NCBI RefSeq assembly: GCF_000247695.1
Contig: NW_004624843.1
Span: 2,689,876-2,753,875, forward strand
Reading direction: 5' to 3'
Length of the DNA: 64,000 bases
Origin: Heterocephalus glaber
Taxonomy: Eukaryota; Chordata; Mammalia; Rodentia; Bathyergidae
Shown here: positions 46,056 through 56,824 of the stretch, in pieces
Position numbering within the stretch: the stretch's first letter is position 1
Layout of the letters: each line of letters opens with the position of its first letter
Made by a program: the position numbers and the translations under genes
Notes under the pieces: generated by a model
The model's database searches: none
Seen by the model: only the letters and a program-made list of their open reading frames with translations
Told to the model about the DNA's origin: nothing

Positions 46056-46070
46056 TCTATCCACGTTTTC
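46056..46070. repeat. Target-site duplication, 5' side of MAGE retrocopy
   Basis: tctatccacgttttc, the second exact copy of 44153-44167. It fixes the 5' end of the retrocopy at 46055. Confidence 0.95.
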
Positions 46071-48102
46071 ATAGTGCCAAGAGCCTGATTCACGTTCGCA
46101 TTGCAGGACAAGCCCTGGTCCACCACATTCATGAAACTGATGCCTTGTGAGTTGGCATTGGGCATGAGAGGAAAAATCTGGGAAGCCATTCTGCACTTGG
46201 AGCAGCTGGCTAGAATTTCTTTCTAACTAGATATGATTGAGCATCATAAAACCATGCAGCAACAAATCCAAGCTTTATGCATCCCCAACTTACTTTACTC
46301 TCAGCTAGAACCCAAAAATGTGCTTGGAGCCTGCAGTGCTTTCAAGTGGAAAGAGGAGTAGGATGGAAACAGGCAGTATCCTTGACCCTCCAGATTAAAT
46401 ATATTACTTTTACAACTTCCACAAAGCCTCACAAGTACACTGTTAGAGTCCTTCCCAGGGCCATTGAAGGACTCCTGTGCAGGTGGAGACAGGTAAATCT
46501 TGTGTCTCATTAGTGTGGTAGTAAATTTGTCTTATGTTTCTCATTTGCTGTTAGGAACCCGATTTGTTTTTAGGACAAGATGGTCCCAGGGCCCAGATTT
46601 GTGGATTTGCTTTGCCCTTCCGTTTACCACCAGGGTTCTCAAAGCACAGTGCATGTAAGAACCACCATATAGGTCTTTGTTTCTGAAATATAAACCTTAT
46701 GAGTCATTTACAGAGTTCTTTGAAGGAAGTCATTAAAGGATAACTCCCTGTGTAGTAGAAACTGCATAAGAGCTCCCTTCAAAAAATCAGATCTTTCTAC
46801 AAATAAGCTATGGAATATACCTTCTAAAAGAACAGAATTAGAGTAATATATAGAAGAAACAAAAAGGTTGTTTTTGTTAAGAAGCAAAAGGTCTCCCATT
46901 ATTGATTTTAGAAAAAGGTGAGTAGTTTTTGCTAATTTTCTATTTAAGGGATGAAGCCACATCTGACCAAAAAAACAATTTCTCAATAAATCTATTATCT
47001 GGATAAGTAAAACCTGAACACTCAACATGAGATACCAAATTACTCATCAAAATGTTTTATTTCATAAGAAACTAAATACTGTAATTTAAGTTTAATAACA
47101 TAATATTATAAAATTATTAAAGTCTACTTCATTTCCCAGCAAATGAGACGTGAAATAATTCAAGGATCTTTTCCAAGGTCACAGAGTGGGTATTTATCCT
47201 CAGCACACCTGCTAATAACAGACAAAAAATTAGTAATAATTATAGAAGTTTCTCAGACCTCAGCAATTGCCAAAATGGTATCTTCAGTCAGTGGGAAAAC
47301 TTATTTTACACTGCTCAAATTCAGACAGATGCTCGTGGGTCCTGAAATCATAATGACTCACCACTGAAAAAGTTTATTGTGAGAAGTCACTATCCCTATG
47401 ATACTGCACTGAATTTCACTTATAAAATTCCTCTGAAAGCAAACCAACTTAGAGGTGATGATTTTGGATCCAAGAATTATTACCTCAGATAAACCCATTA
47501 ATGAAGTATTTCAGCATAATGGACTGTATATTTTTCTCTACTTTTAAAAAATCTTTTCTGTTCTTCCTTCCAACCAAGTTGTTTACGTGCACTGATTTTT
47601 TTCTATCTAGTTGAAATCATGAACTTGATTAATTATATTATGACCTTATTAAAGATATAGTCACTGGATTCAGAAAAGAGAAAAAATTTCCAATCCAATC
47701 TCTTAATTTAGAGATTAAGAAACTGAAACAACAGAAATGACTTCCCATGACTGTATTATGAATATGGACTAGAATTTAATTGCTTTGATATTTACTCTGA
47801 TTTCTCCATTGTGCAGTATTGCTCTCCTATGTTATGTCAGTCTTCTTAGACTTCCCTTTCATATCATCCTCCTTTCCTCTGCGGTAAAACTGAGACTCCT
47901 AAACTTGACATTCAAGGTTCATTCCAATTTGGTGGAGGTTATTATGCTAATCATGTCCCTTATTATTCCTCAGCATAAATATTCTACTACACTAGTTTGA
48001 TCCTTCAGCTGCCTTGCTGTCTGTATTAGGATTAAGACTAGATAAGAGACAACTACTAGATTGATGAGAATACCATACAAACATAATAATAAAGCAAATA
48101 TC
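46071..48102. other. Spacer with weak repeat traces
   Basis: No gene recognised. A short accagggttctcaaag … aagaaccacc stretch at about 46630-46665 may be a MER5/hAT fragment, and 47680-47780 (gattaagaaactgaaacaac) may be an inverted MIR. Both are weak. A 106-codon minus frame at 46708-47028 is unsupported. Confidence 0.35.
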
Positions 48103-48435
48103 TTAGCGGTTCATTTTAGTCACCTCACACAACTTAACAGAAAGAGGACTCATTCATTTTGGCTCCATTTCAGTCTAAGGTTGGCCAGCTCCAAGGAAGC
48201 ATCAGCAAGGCAGTGGGGCCAGTGGAAGAAAAGCTTCTAATGTCATGGTGACCAGGAAGCAGAGAGTCAAGGGGGGGAGGTCTAGGTCATGCCCCTCAGG
48301 ATCTGCCTCTTCCAACCAGATACTACCTCTTAAAAGCAAGTCAGCTACACGGCAGCCATGATTCAATTGGCTTTCCAGAGCTCTGCCTATGAGTGAGTGA
48401 GGCTCTGGAGGGACATCTAGATATAAACCATAATA
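48103..48435 (-). mobile_element. MaLR-type LTR, inverted
   Basis: Antisense MaLR order: actcattcattttggctcca, gtcatggtgaccaggaagca, gatactacctcttaaaagca, catctagatataaaccataa. Confidence 0.6.
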
Positions 48436-49084
48436 CTAGTAAATCTGTTAATTTAGCGAAGGGTATTCCCATAAAGTCCAAAGTAAATGGGCTCTGAGTT
48501 AGAGAGTTCTGTAGAGTCATAAAGCAGAAAATTAGAGGTAAAAATAAAATGTATGAATGGACTGGTATCAATGTCTCATCATTTGTAAAAACCATATGGT
48601 GCTGCAAAGGGTGTAGACTCTCAAAAAAGTAGGTCAAGATTTGTTTGAATGAAAAGTGGAAATAGGCCAGAATTTAATTTCTCATGAACATACCTGGATC
48701 TGTATTTAAGGCACCACACTGGATTAAATGAGATGGGTAGGAGGGTAAATTCTAGATTCAGAGTGCCAGATAATGAATAACCCAGGGCCAGGCTCACTTC
48801 ACTTAAAAGACACAGCTCAGACAAAGATAGTACCACCTTCCACTCTGGTCAGTCTAGTGCTGTGTAGTCCCAATCAGCAGGTACTTATTTCCTGGAGGCA
48901 GAGAAAGATAATTCTTATTCCCAATAGTTCTGGGTTGTCATTAAATATAGCTGGAGTTCGAAGCAAAACAATCTAAACAAACATACACATACGAATATAT
49001 TAAGTGTGATTGAAATGTACAGCGAATGCTTAAATTAAAAACAAATTCTTACCATCAGGTTGTTATTAATCCCTCTCAAAATAG
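48436..49084. other. Unannotated spacer
   Basis: No gene recognised. The short frames on both strands are unsupported. Confidence 0.4.
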
Positions 49085-49470
49085 CCCCTGTTGCTCCAAA
49101 TAAACTTATCCCATCTTTCTTGCAGTTCTGGACCTCATTTGTGAGTGTCTTTAGGAGGTATGATCAAAAATAAGGCGAATGCTGGAGCTGAGTGCCAACC
49201 AGTGGAAAGGCAGCTTGAAAAAAGCGTGATAGTGCATTCTCAGCCACTGTTCTAACCAGATTTGACACCAGGAAACTTCTGGATCTTCCATAAAATAAAG
49301 ACAACCATGAAAGGTAAACATTAGATAGGACAGGGCAACTAAAGACGTGAAAGAGGACTTCAGAATTGCTTCAGAACATGGCAAAAACAATGGGACGAAT
49401 GTGTTTGAAGCAAGGAGGTGCACTTTGAAGGGGATTAATGACAATGTGTCTTTTATCATAACTTTTAAAA
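49085..49470 (+). mobile_element. Mariner-like transposase 3' remnant
   Basis: In sense, 49369-49437 decodes as CFRTW..QWDECV, a stop, then EVHFEGD and a terminal stop. This matches the C-terminal pattern W..RW.KC(I/V)...G.YFEGD of degenerate mariner-type transposases. Upstream text carries frame changes and stops, so the gene is dead. A 102-codon minus frame over the same DNA (49151-49459) is a shadow. The terminal repeats were not located. Confidence 0.45.
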
Positions 49471-49745
49471 TTTAAACACATACTGTATTTTTCCATCGCA
49501 CTTTGTACACACAGAGAAGGCCACACACCTACACAACTATGCGTCAATTGTTCCCCTTCTTCCTCTCTGTCTAAATCCTATCCTTTTTTAGGGGGGATTG
49601 ATACAGTATTTTCTTTGTACACATTCTTTTCCTTGATTGGTCTTTTTATTGCTCTCTGCATTGTTTTAAAAATCATCCACCCAATTCTTTCAGAAGGGAG
49701 ATTCAGATCAGAATGGGAAACTAAAACTATAAATAGCAAGACAAA

Positions 49746-49770
49746 ACACACACACACACACACACACACA
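49746..49770. repeat. (CA)n microsatellite
   Basis: A pure CA run of about 12 units. Confidence 0.95.
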
Positions 49771-52700
49771 GTTTAAATGTGCTGGCTTGTAGCTATAAAA
49801 AATAGAGTTCTTTTAAGTTTATCAGTATCAAGAAGAAAATATAATTTGGGGAATGTTTCTATTACTCCTATATGAATACTCCTATATGAATATATATAAT
49901 ACTTCTATTACTCCTATTCATGTAAATCTAGGAGAAATGAGATGAAAACAGAAACTCAAAAGAACAGCTTATTATATAGTGGGCTCTAAATAAAATTACT
50001 GCCAAGGAAGAGCAGAATGAAAACAATAAGAGATATTTATCAGGTATGTTTATAAATAAGTCTAGAGCACACCAATAAAATGTATTACCTCCAGTTTAAA
50101 TGGAACTACTGCATGAGTAAAATATTATTCTACAGTGGTTCTAGTTAATGTATCTTCTTAATGGTAGCAAATGGAAATATATCAATTAAGTTCCAATAAT
50201 ATCGTTGAAGAAAATGTAAATTTTTTTCAGACTTACAATGCATTGCTTTTTATATAAAAACAGTGGCTATGCTCTTATATATAACACAGAAGCCTTCATA
50301 TGTGGAATATTAGAGAGTAATTCAGACATGTAAGTATAATGAATAAATATTAAAATTCTTAGGCATCATGTTGCTGTTAGCTTTTAGATCTTTTCCCCTA
50401 AGAGTTATTTAAGGAAACAGTCAGTTTCCTCTGTTACAAAACCACACTTGTGAGCTCTTTGTAAGGACAAAGTTTTCTATTCATCTTTGCACTTAAGCTG
50501 CATCTGACTGACTCCCATAGCTGTTCGTGCTGCTAACAGCGCTTAAAGACACCTCCCTTGCCCTCAAACCAAGCTTAGCCCATGCAAAATTAGTGTGTAC
50601 AAGATGAGCAATGTCACTCTGCTGCAGAGAGACCCAACTGAGTATGAAAGGAAGGCGCACACTGAGACATCTGCTTCAGAATGTCTGGACTCCTGGCTTC
50701 CAAGTGTAATTGCCAGACATGTGGAAATATTACCCAAACTAGATTTACTGCCTAGTCTCTCCGCACTGTCTGCTGTACACTCCTTCCACAAGGCCAATCT
50801 GTTTCCTAACTTCAGTCTGTCTGGCGACCAAGCAAAAAGAAAACAAAAAGCTTTAGACAGGTTTTGAATCAAAGGTAAAACTCTCTTCTCCACTGGATCC
50901 AAATATAGCAATTTTTAAGAGAAAACTGCTATCTTTATAACATATCTTGTTGGACATTATTTGTGGTCCTCTGAACAAGCTGTATTTTCTTCTTTAACAA
51001 ATGGGTCCACATTAAGGGCTCTTTGTTGGGTCCCTAAAAAAACAGAATGTCATTTGCATACAGTTAACAGATGTTTCCTCCCAAGAAGACAAGATTGGGA
51101 AATAATTCTGAAACTCAATTCATTCAATGTAGCTTTGAAAATCCTGGCTAATAAGAATCCCGAAAGGATATGCCACTGGTTGTTTATATAAATGGATTTT
51201 GTTATAAAACTATGTTTATGAACAACCATTCATCTTTTGTTTTCTGCGTACTCAGTTTCAGTTTAACTATTATTTCAGAGGCAAGCATTACAGGCTTCTA
51301 TTATTTATCTATTTGTGTTGCGATAAAACTGGGATTCATAAACAGACTGACAATATCCATGTCAAGCTTTCTTTATTATCTTGGTTCAGCTTTACTTCAG
51401 AAGTTGAAAATAAAATATGAAAGTGAAATATTTTCTCCTAATGGTCATTGTTTAATCCTCATCTTTCTGGCAGAGATCATTTTTGTTCTGAGTCTTTTAT
51501 TCTGGGAATTATGAGCAAAAATTTTCCTAACATTCTTGGATTTGTTTTCACTTTTGTAAACTACCATAATGCTCAAAGTCAGCAAGTCCCAAAGCAATAA
51601 GGAACAATGGGTATAGGACATTGCCCTGTGGATCCATTTCTCAGGACTCTATGTGATTTGCTTTTTTAACAACCTAATAAACTACATTGTACAAAACCTA
51701 GCAAACCCAGATATGAAAACTGATTATAGAACTAAGTAACCATCCTACAACTACCTTTGCCATTGTGGCTCTGGCCCTTTTATAAAAAAATCATAGAATA
51801 AGATCCTTAGTTGAAATTGATTTTTTATGTTCAAGTGGCTTTTCAGGAGGGTCTCAACTCTGGAAATCACCCAATGTTCAATTGGTTCATTAAGTAGGAG
51901 GTTAACATTTTCTATAAACAAAAAATAGAAACCATTTTGTACTCAGCTGAAAGTTTTAGCTCATAAATAATGTTCCTTCTATCAATGTCTGAACTCTGTG
52001 AGGAAATAATCATCTTTTTCAAGCTGCACAGTGAAGAGCAGAAGGCTCTGAGATGAGTTAGTTCATGGTCATGTGCTTCCATCAAAGAAGATCAAAACTG
52101 TAAAGTATTTCAACACGATCTTTTGCTAAGCCCCTCACCACCTTGGTAGAAGCAAAATGGTAACAAAGGTGATGTTCATGGACAAAGAAGGCTCCAGTCC
52201 TTCAGCTGGAATCTAACCCACAGGAATTCAAATGACTGAAGTGGGATTTGAAGCCACCTCTACATGCTCAGAGAGCCTGACTCTGAATGTGGAGGAAAAA
52301 AAAAAAAGGAGGATTGTTCCAATCAGATGAGTTTAATATGGATAAAGGCTAGTATTATAATCAATCAAGAATGAAAAGAGAAGAAAAGCCAGGTGAACGG
52401 CCTCATGATCAGGCAAAAGTGGACTGACTTTTGAATAACAGGTGATAGAATGCCTAATGGTTCCTCCAGAGGGATTTCTTAGCCAGTTTTCTTTTTTTAT
52501 GTAGTAGTCACTGTAAGTCCTCTCCTGCTTCTTCTCACAAAATATGCATCAAAATACACTACTTGCTAATTTTTTGAAAAAAATATGAATGTATGTGTGT
52601 AGGCATTGTGTGGCTGGGAGTGTTGGGTTAGGATGATACAGTAATGAATCTTATTTCAACTTTGTCTTAAAGGCTGTCCTTAGAAGGAAAGTCACAAGAG

Positions 52701-53100
52701 AGTTAAAGTGAATATAATAATAATTTATCAATAGCAATATTTTCAGTGATTGGTTATGGTAAGAGATATGCTTGGCTCTCACAATAAATAGATCACTAAT
52801 AAGGCCCTGCCCTATACCACTTTTAAAGATTGAGAGAAATTCCATATAATTTAAATGGAGAGATTTAGAAATGATATTATGAGAGAGTGGGTACCTGGAG
52901 AGGAGAGTATGGCTAATTAGTGTTTTAGGCCATAATAAGCATTTTTATTGTTTCTTATTTTAATTTTTAATAAAATATAAATTATTGAGTACAATGTTAT
53001 ATTTTGATATATGTTTACAGAGAGATGTGATTAAATTTTTTTAATTTAAAAAGAGAAATAGAGATGCTGATCAAAGTGTTCGAAGTGTCATTCAGAGAGA
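49771..53100. other. Long interval, no gene recognised
   Basis: About 3.3 kb without a confident feature. Three successive short plus frames occur at 50595-50867 (90 codons), 50961-51191 and 51170-51514 (114 codons, strongly hydrophobic). None resembles a known family, and the last is AT-rich, so I do not call them genes. The first has fairly balanced composition and would be the one to compare across species. Confidence 0.4.
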
Positions 53101-53111
53101 AGAAATACTAA

Positions 53112-53196
53112 CATTTTTTTCCAGTACAGGGGATCAAATTCAGGGCCTTCCACTTGCCAGGCAGGCATGGTCCCACTGAGCTAAATCCCCAGCCCT
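53112..53196 (-). mobile_element. ID-like SINE, inverted
   Basis: Poly(T), ccagtacaggggatcaaatt, cttgccaggcaggcatggtc, cccactgagctaaatcccca. The flanking ctaacatttt / ctaattaactt may be a decayed target-site duplication. Confidence 0.9.
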
Positions 53197-53229
53197 AATT
53201 AACTTTAACTGGGGGAGGATTAGGATTAT

Positions 53230-53632
53230 TTTAACATTTTTTAAAATTACTAGAAGTAAAATATAAAAAATTTGTTGGTAACGGAAATATTAAAAGAAAG
53301 AGATTAGTTAGGAAGGAATAAAATGTGGATGGTCGTCTCAGCTAGGCTGGGAGGATTTCAGGTAGAATGAAGCAGATGTATTTAAGATGAGACAGGGCTT
53401 AGTAATTTTGGGTAGAGGGAAATAGTGAGAGAGATGAAGAAACAAAGATGATGTTAAAGGTTTGACTTTGACCACATAGCAGAATCAACTGAAAAATGAA
53501 GACAGAAAAACTGTCTAGGAGACTATCACTGGGGGGATAGTTATTTTTAAAGTGAGGTATAGACACTTGATACATTGTTTTGATATTCAAAACAATATCA
53601 ATAAAGATATACATTTGGGAGTCATGGCTACT
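53230..53632 (-). mobile_element. L2 LINE remnant, inverted
   Basis: Antisense L2 order: a gagattagttaggaaggaat block, aaagatgatgttaaaggttt, then gtgaggtatagacacttgat and a catttgggagtcatgg end, matching the L2 '…aatttgggagtcatcagc' segment. Confidence 0.55.
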
Positions 53633-53924
53633 CAGTGTTCACTCTCCTCTTTTCTATTGCTAATAAGACTTTAATTTTGTTCAAAGAGCTAATTTGCTGA
53701 ACTAAAAATCCACTCCATATCAGTATCCCCTAACATAGCACATTGGCTCCATGGTTCTGTAGGTTCCAATGAAAACTAAGAAAGTATGCTTCGAGAAAGT
53801 GTAGGGAAAATCTTTGCTTTCATGGAAGAAATGGACTCTCTGGCTCATGTCCCATTTCTTTCCTCCTTGTGTCAAGTACTGCACGTCTGTGTAGCCCAGA
53901 CTTATATATTTAAATCATATTCCA

Positions 53925-54194
53925 GGCCCTGCCACCAAGGTAATGATATTAGGAAGTATGGCCTTTGGGATGTGATTAGATCACGGTAATAAAGATCTTA
54001 TGAATGGGATCAGTGTGTTATAAAAGGAACCCTGTTCAACTCTCTTGCCTTCTCTCCACCATGTAACAGTAGTTTGCAACCTGGAAGAGGTGACTTACCA
54101 AATCTGACCATACTGGGACCCTGATCTCAGACTTTCAGCCTGAAAAGCTATGAAAGATACATGGTTTTTAGTTATAAACTATCCAGTCTATATT
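53925..54194 (+). mobile_element. MLT1-type LTR, left part (split)
   Basis: A sense MLT1-like LTR: ggaagtatggcctttgggat, a tgttataaaaggaaccc block, cttgccttctctccaccatg, then ttataaactatccagtctat, where it is interrupted. Confidence 0.7.
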
Positions 54195-54547
54195 AAATAC
54201 TTTCCTGTCACTGAGGCAAAATACCTGACACCCACAATTTAAAGGAGGAGAGATTTATTTTGACTTACAGTTTCAGTGGGGTCAGTCCTTGTTCATTGGG
54301 CTCTGTGGCAGAGGAAAACTGCTCATCTCATGACAGCCAGGAAACAGAGAGAGAGCCATGGACAAGAATACCCCATTCCAGGTCACACCTTCAGTGATCC
54401 ACCTGCTAACAGCTCATTTAGCTATGAACTCATCAAAGGACTGATCCACTGCTGAATATAGTCCTTCCATGATCCAATAATCTTCCAAAAGCTCCACTTT
54501 TGAACATGGGACTTTTGGGGACATTTTAGATTTAAACCATAACATGT
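54195..54547 (-). mobile_element. MaLR-type LTR inserted into the MLT1 LTR, inverted
   Basis: Antisense order: aaaatacctgacacccacaa, gagatttattttgacttaca, catgacagccaggaaacaga, ctatgaactcatcaaaggac, gggacattttagatttaaac. The flanks join into a continuous MLT1 3' end. Confidence 0.75.
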
Positions 54548-54590
54548 TTATGGTAATTTGTTGTGGCGGCTGGACCTAAGACACCTGGGC
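54548..54590 (+). mobile_element. MLT1-type LTR, right part (split)
   Basis: Resumes with tttatggtaatttgttgtgg and ggctggacctaagac, the expected last 40 bp of the LTR that stops at 54194. Confidence 0.7.
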
Positions 54591-56614
54591 ATCACGATGA
54601 TCTGGAAGTACAGCAGCTGTGTTGCAGCATTTCTAATGTAACTGATACTTGAAATTAGAGGAGGAGAGATGATGTACAGCAAGAAACACATATGTTTGAA
54701 GACAAATCCTAAGAAAACTTGAAAATGAAATGGCTGATTAGAAGAGGAAATGTGGAGAAATAAAATGAAAATAAATAGCTAAGATCCTAGGGAAAAAACT
54801 GATATTTTAGAGTACCCTCTAAAATAGGACCAAGTTGAACCATCAATCCATCTTGTAATACTAGTGTACCTTCTTAGATATCATTTCCCCCTCTACTTGA
54901 CTTTATGATTTCTTTGCTATTTTTCACCCTCTTTAAAAATCTTCTCATAACCTCTCCCAGATAGTTAGTAATACCTTATAGTCTGATTTGCAGCAGTGAA
55001 TTTTTAATACTTTCAATATTTAACTGATAATTTCATACTTTTTTCTGTGACATCAATACTCTGAAAGTGACGATGCTACAGGAAATTCTACATAATCACA
55101 TAAAAAATTCAGTGTTTATTTGACTGAGAAAAATCCAACAGCAGATTTCCAATCAGCACGTTTATAATTTGCCTCTGCACTGGAAGAAATTGTTACTACA
55201 TGAGCATAACTTTTCCTGGCACATAGACCACCTGAGAATATAACTACAATTATTTACTATCATAACTGCGGAGAGATATGTAGAAAGATGAATCACTGGA
55301 TCCCTTTTATGGTTAGGTAGAAGGCATTTTATAAAGATGAATGTCACAGAGCATTTAGTTTTACTTCAGGCCATGCCCATTGTACAGGAGGCAATAAAAT
55401 ATTCACTTTCTGCTGTCCTCCCTTTGTCTGAGGGCAATGGGCTGTTGTATGGACCCATAAAACATCATTTCACTAAGGAGCTTTGAGATAAGGGAGCTGA
55501 TTCATGCGCTGTCCAGTGAGGAGTGTCTCTGGGCTATTATTGGGCCTCATGTGTTTGGTAACTGGTCCTGTCCCCAAAATGTGGTGAGCCAGAGCACATT
55601 TAGCACTTGGAGAGCAAAGCACCAAGACAGAATATGTTTGCGTTTGCCAGGTATTCTCTGGTGCCAAATAGAAAGAAAATAGCAGTGAAACTCTGGCTGT
55701 TCTAATTTCTCTGCCTTTTCCCTTGGGAGTGAAATTCCAGAAGCATTGGCCTTCTAAAATATGGTGAAGAGTGCCAACGAGCTGTTTGGAAAGGTGGCAT
55801 GCCTTTTGGAAAGGCTAAATCAGTAACGACTAATGCACTTGTTTTCTATAGCTTATAACAACTTGCCATGGACTCAAACGTTTAAAACACCCACTTCTAA
55901 TCTCAGTTCCTCTAGGTGCAAAATTCAGATACAGCATGCCTGGATTTTCTGTTCGAGGTTCTAAGGATTAAAATCAAGGTGTTGGCTCGCTTCAACTCAC
56001 CTAGTCCTTGGTGTTCTCTTCTCAGACCATTCAGCCTGTTGGAGGAATTCAGTTTCTGGTAGTTGTGCGCCTCCAGGTTTTCACTGGCTATCACACACAG
56101 TTTCTGTTACTAGCAGAGGCCACCCCCAGCTTCGAGTTATTTGACCCTCACAGATAGCTGTTTGCTTTCTTCTAAACCAGCAATAGAGGAAAGTGTCTCT
56201 ATTTATTATTTCCAGTCTCTTAAAGGGCTCATCAATTTAGGTCAAGTTCACCCTGGAAAGTCTCCCTTTTGATTTACTGAAAGTCAACTGCTAGAGAGAT
56301 CTTAAATATATCTGCATAATCCATTTTTCCACGTTATGTAGCAATCTCAGATATGAAATCTCTCATCATATCCACACACTCCACCAGCACTCACGGAAGA
56401 GTATTCCTTGGGATGTGTACACAGGGGCATCCTAGGGGCATCTCCAAATTCTGCCTCCCACACCATTCTGATCAAATTAAATTCTTCTCAGGGCAACATT
56501 TGTCATCTTCTTACTCTACTTCATTTTCACAACACTTATCACTGTCACATACTGTAATTTTTATGTATTTTCTTATATGTAAACTCTCCCACTAGAAAGT
56601 GAGGTCCTCTGGAA
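54591..56614. other. Unannotated spacer
   Basis: No gene or named repeat recognised. Scattered 60-65-codon minus frames (55162-55347, 55473-55667, 55912-56094) have no similarity known to me. Confidence 0.4.
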
Positions 56615-56660
56615 TGTGTGTGTGCACACACGTGTGTGTCTGTGTGTGTGTGTGTGTGTA
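56615..56660. repeat. (TG)n microsatellite in a SINE tail
   Basis: An imperfect TG run with gcacacacg and c interruptions. It abuts the ID-side end of the inverted B1-dID SINE, where the A-rich tail would lie. Confidence 0.92.
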
Positions 56661-56824
56661 TTACTGGGGACCAAACACAGGCCCACTAACTGAGATATAT
56701 TCGCTGCCCATTTTTGTTTTAATTTTGAGACAGGGTCTAGCCAAACTGCCCACACTGGGCTTGAGCTTGCACACCTCCTGCTCCAGCCTCCCAGAGGACA
56801 TGGCCACCATCCCTGGCTGGAGCT
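56661..56824 (-). mobile_element. Dimeric B1-dID-type SINE, inverted
   Basis: The ID-like half comes first in reverse (attactggggaccaaacaca, ccactaactgagat). Then tttgagacagggtctagcca, ctgcccacactgggcttgag and ctgctccagcctcccagagg give the reversed 7SL/B1 half. Same architecture as 42049-42250, opposite orientation. Confidence 0.82.

Noticed and set aside
45497..46150. Plus-strand open frames opposite the MAGE gene (up to 151 codons)
   Set aside because: They are antisense shadows of the 57-bp coding repeat and the GC-rich leader.
49151..49459. 102-codon minus frame
   Set aside because: Antisense shadow of the mariner-like remnant.
50595..50911. 90-codon plus and 115-codon minus frames over the same DNA
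   Set aside because: Mutually overlapping, with no recognised domain. Kept only as a candidate for cross-species conservation testing.
51170..51514. 114-codon hydrophobic frame that looks like a membrane protein
   Set aside because: AT-rich DNA gives Phe/Leu/Ile-rich frames by chance. No homologue, signal or partner gene is recognised.
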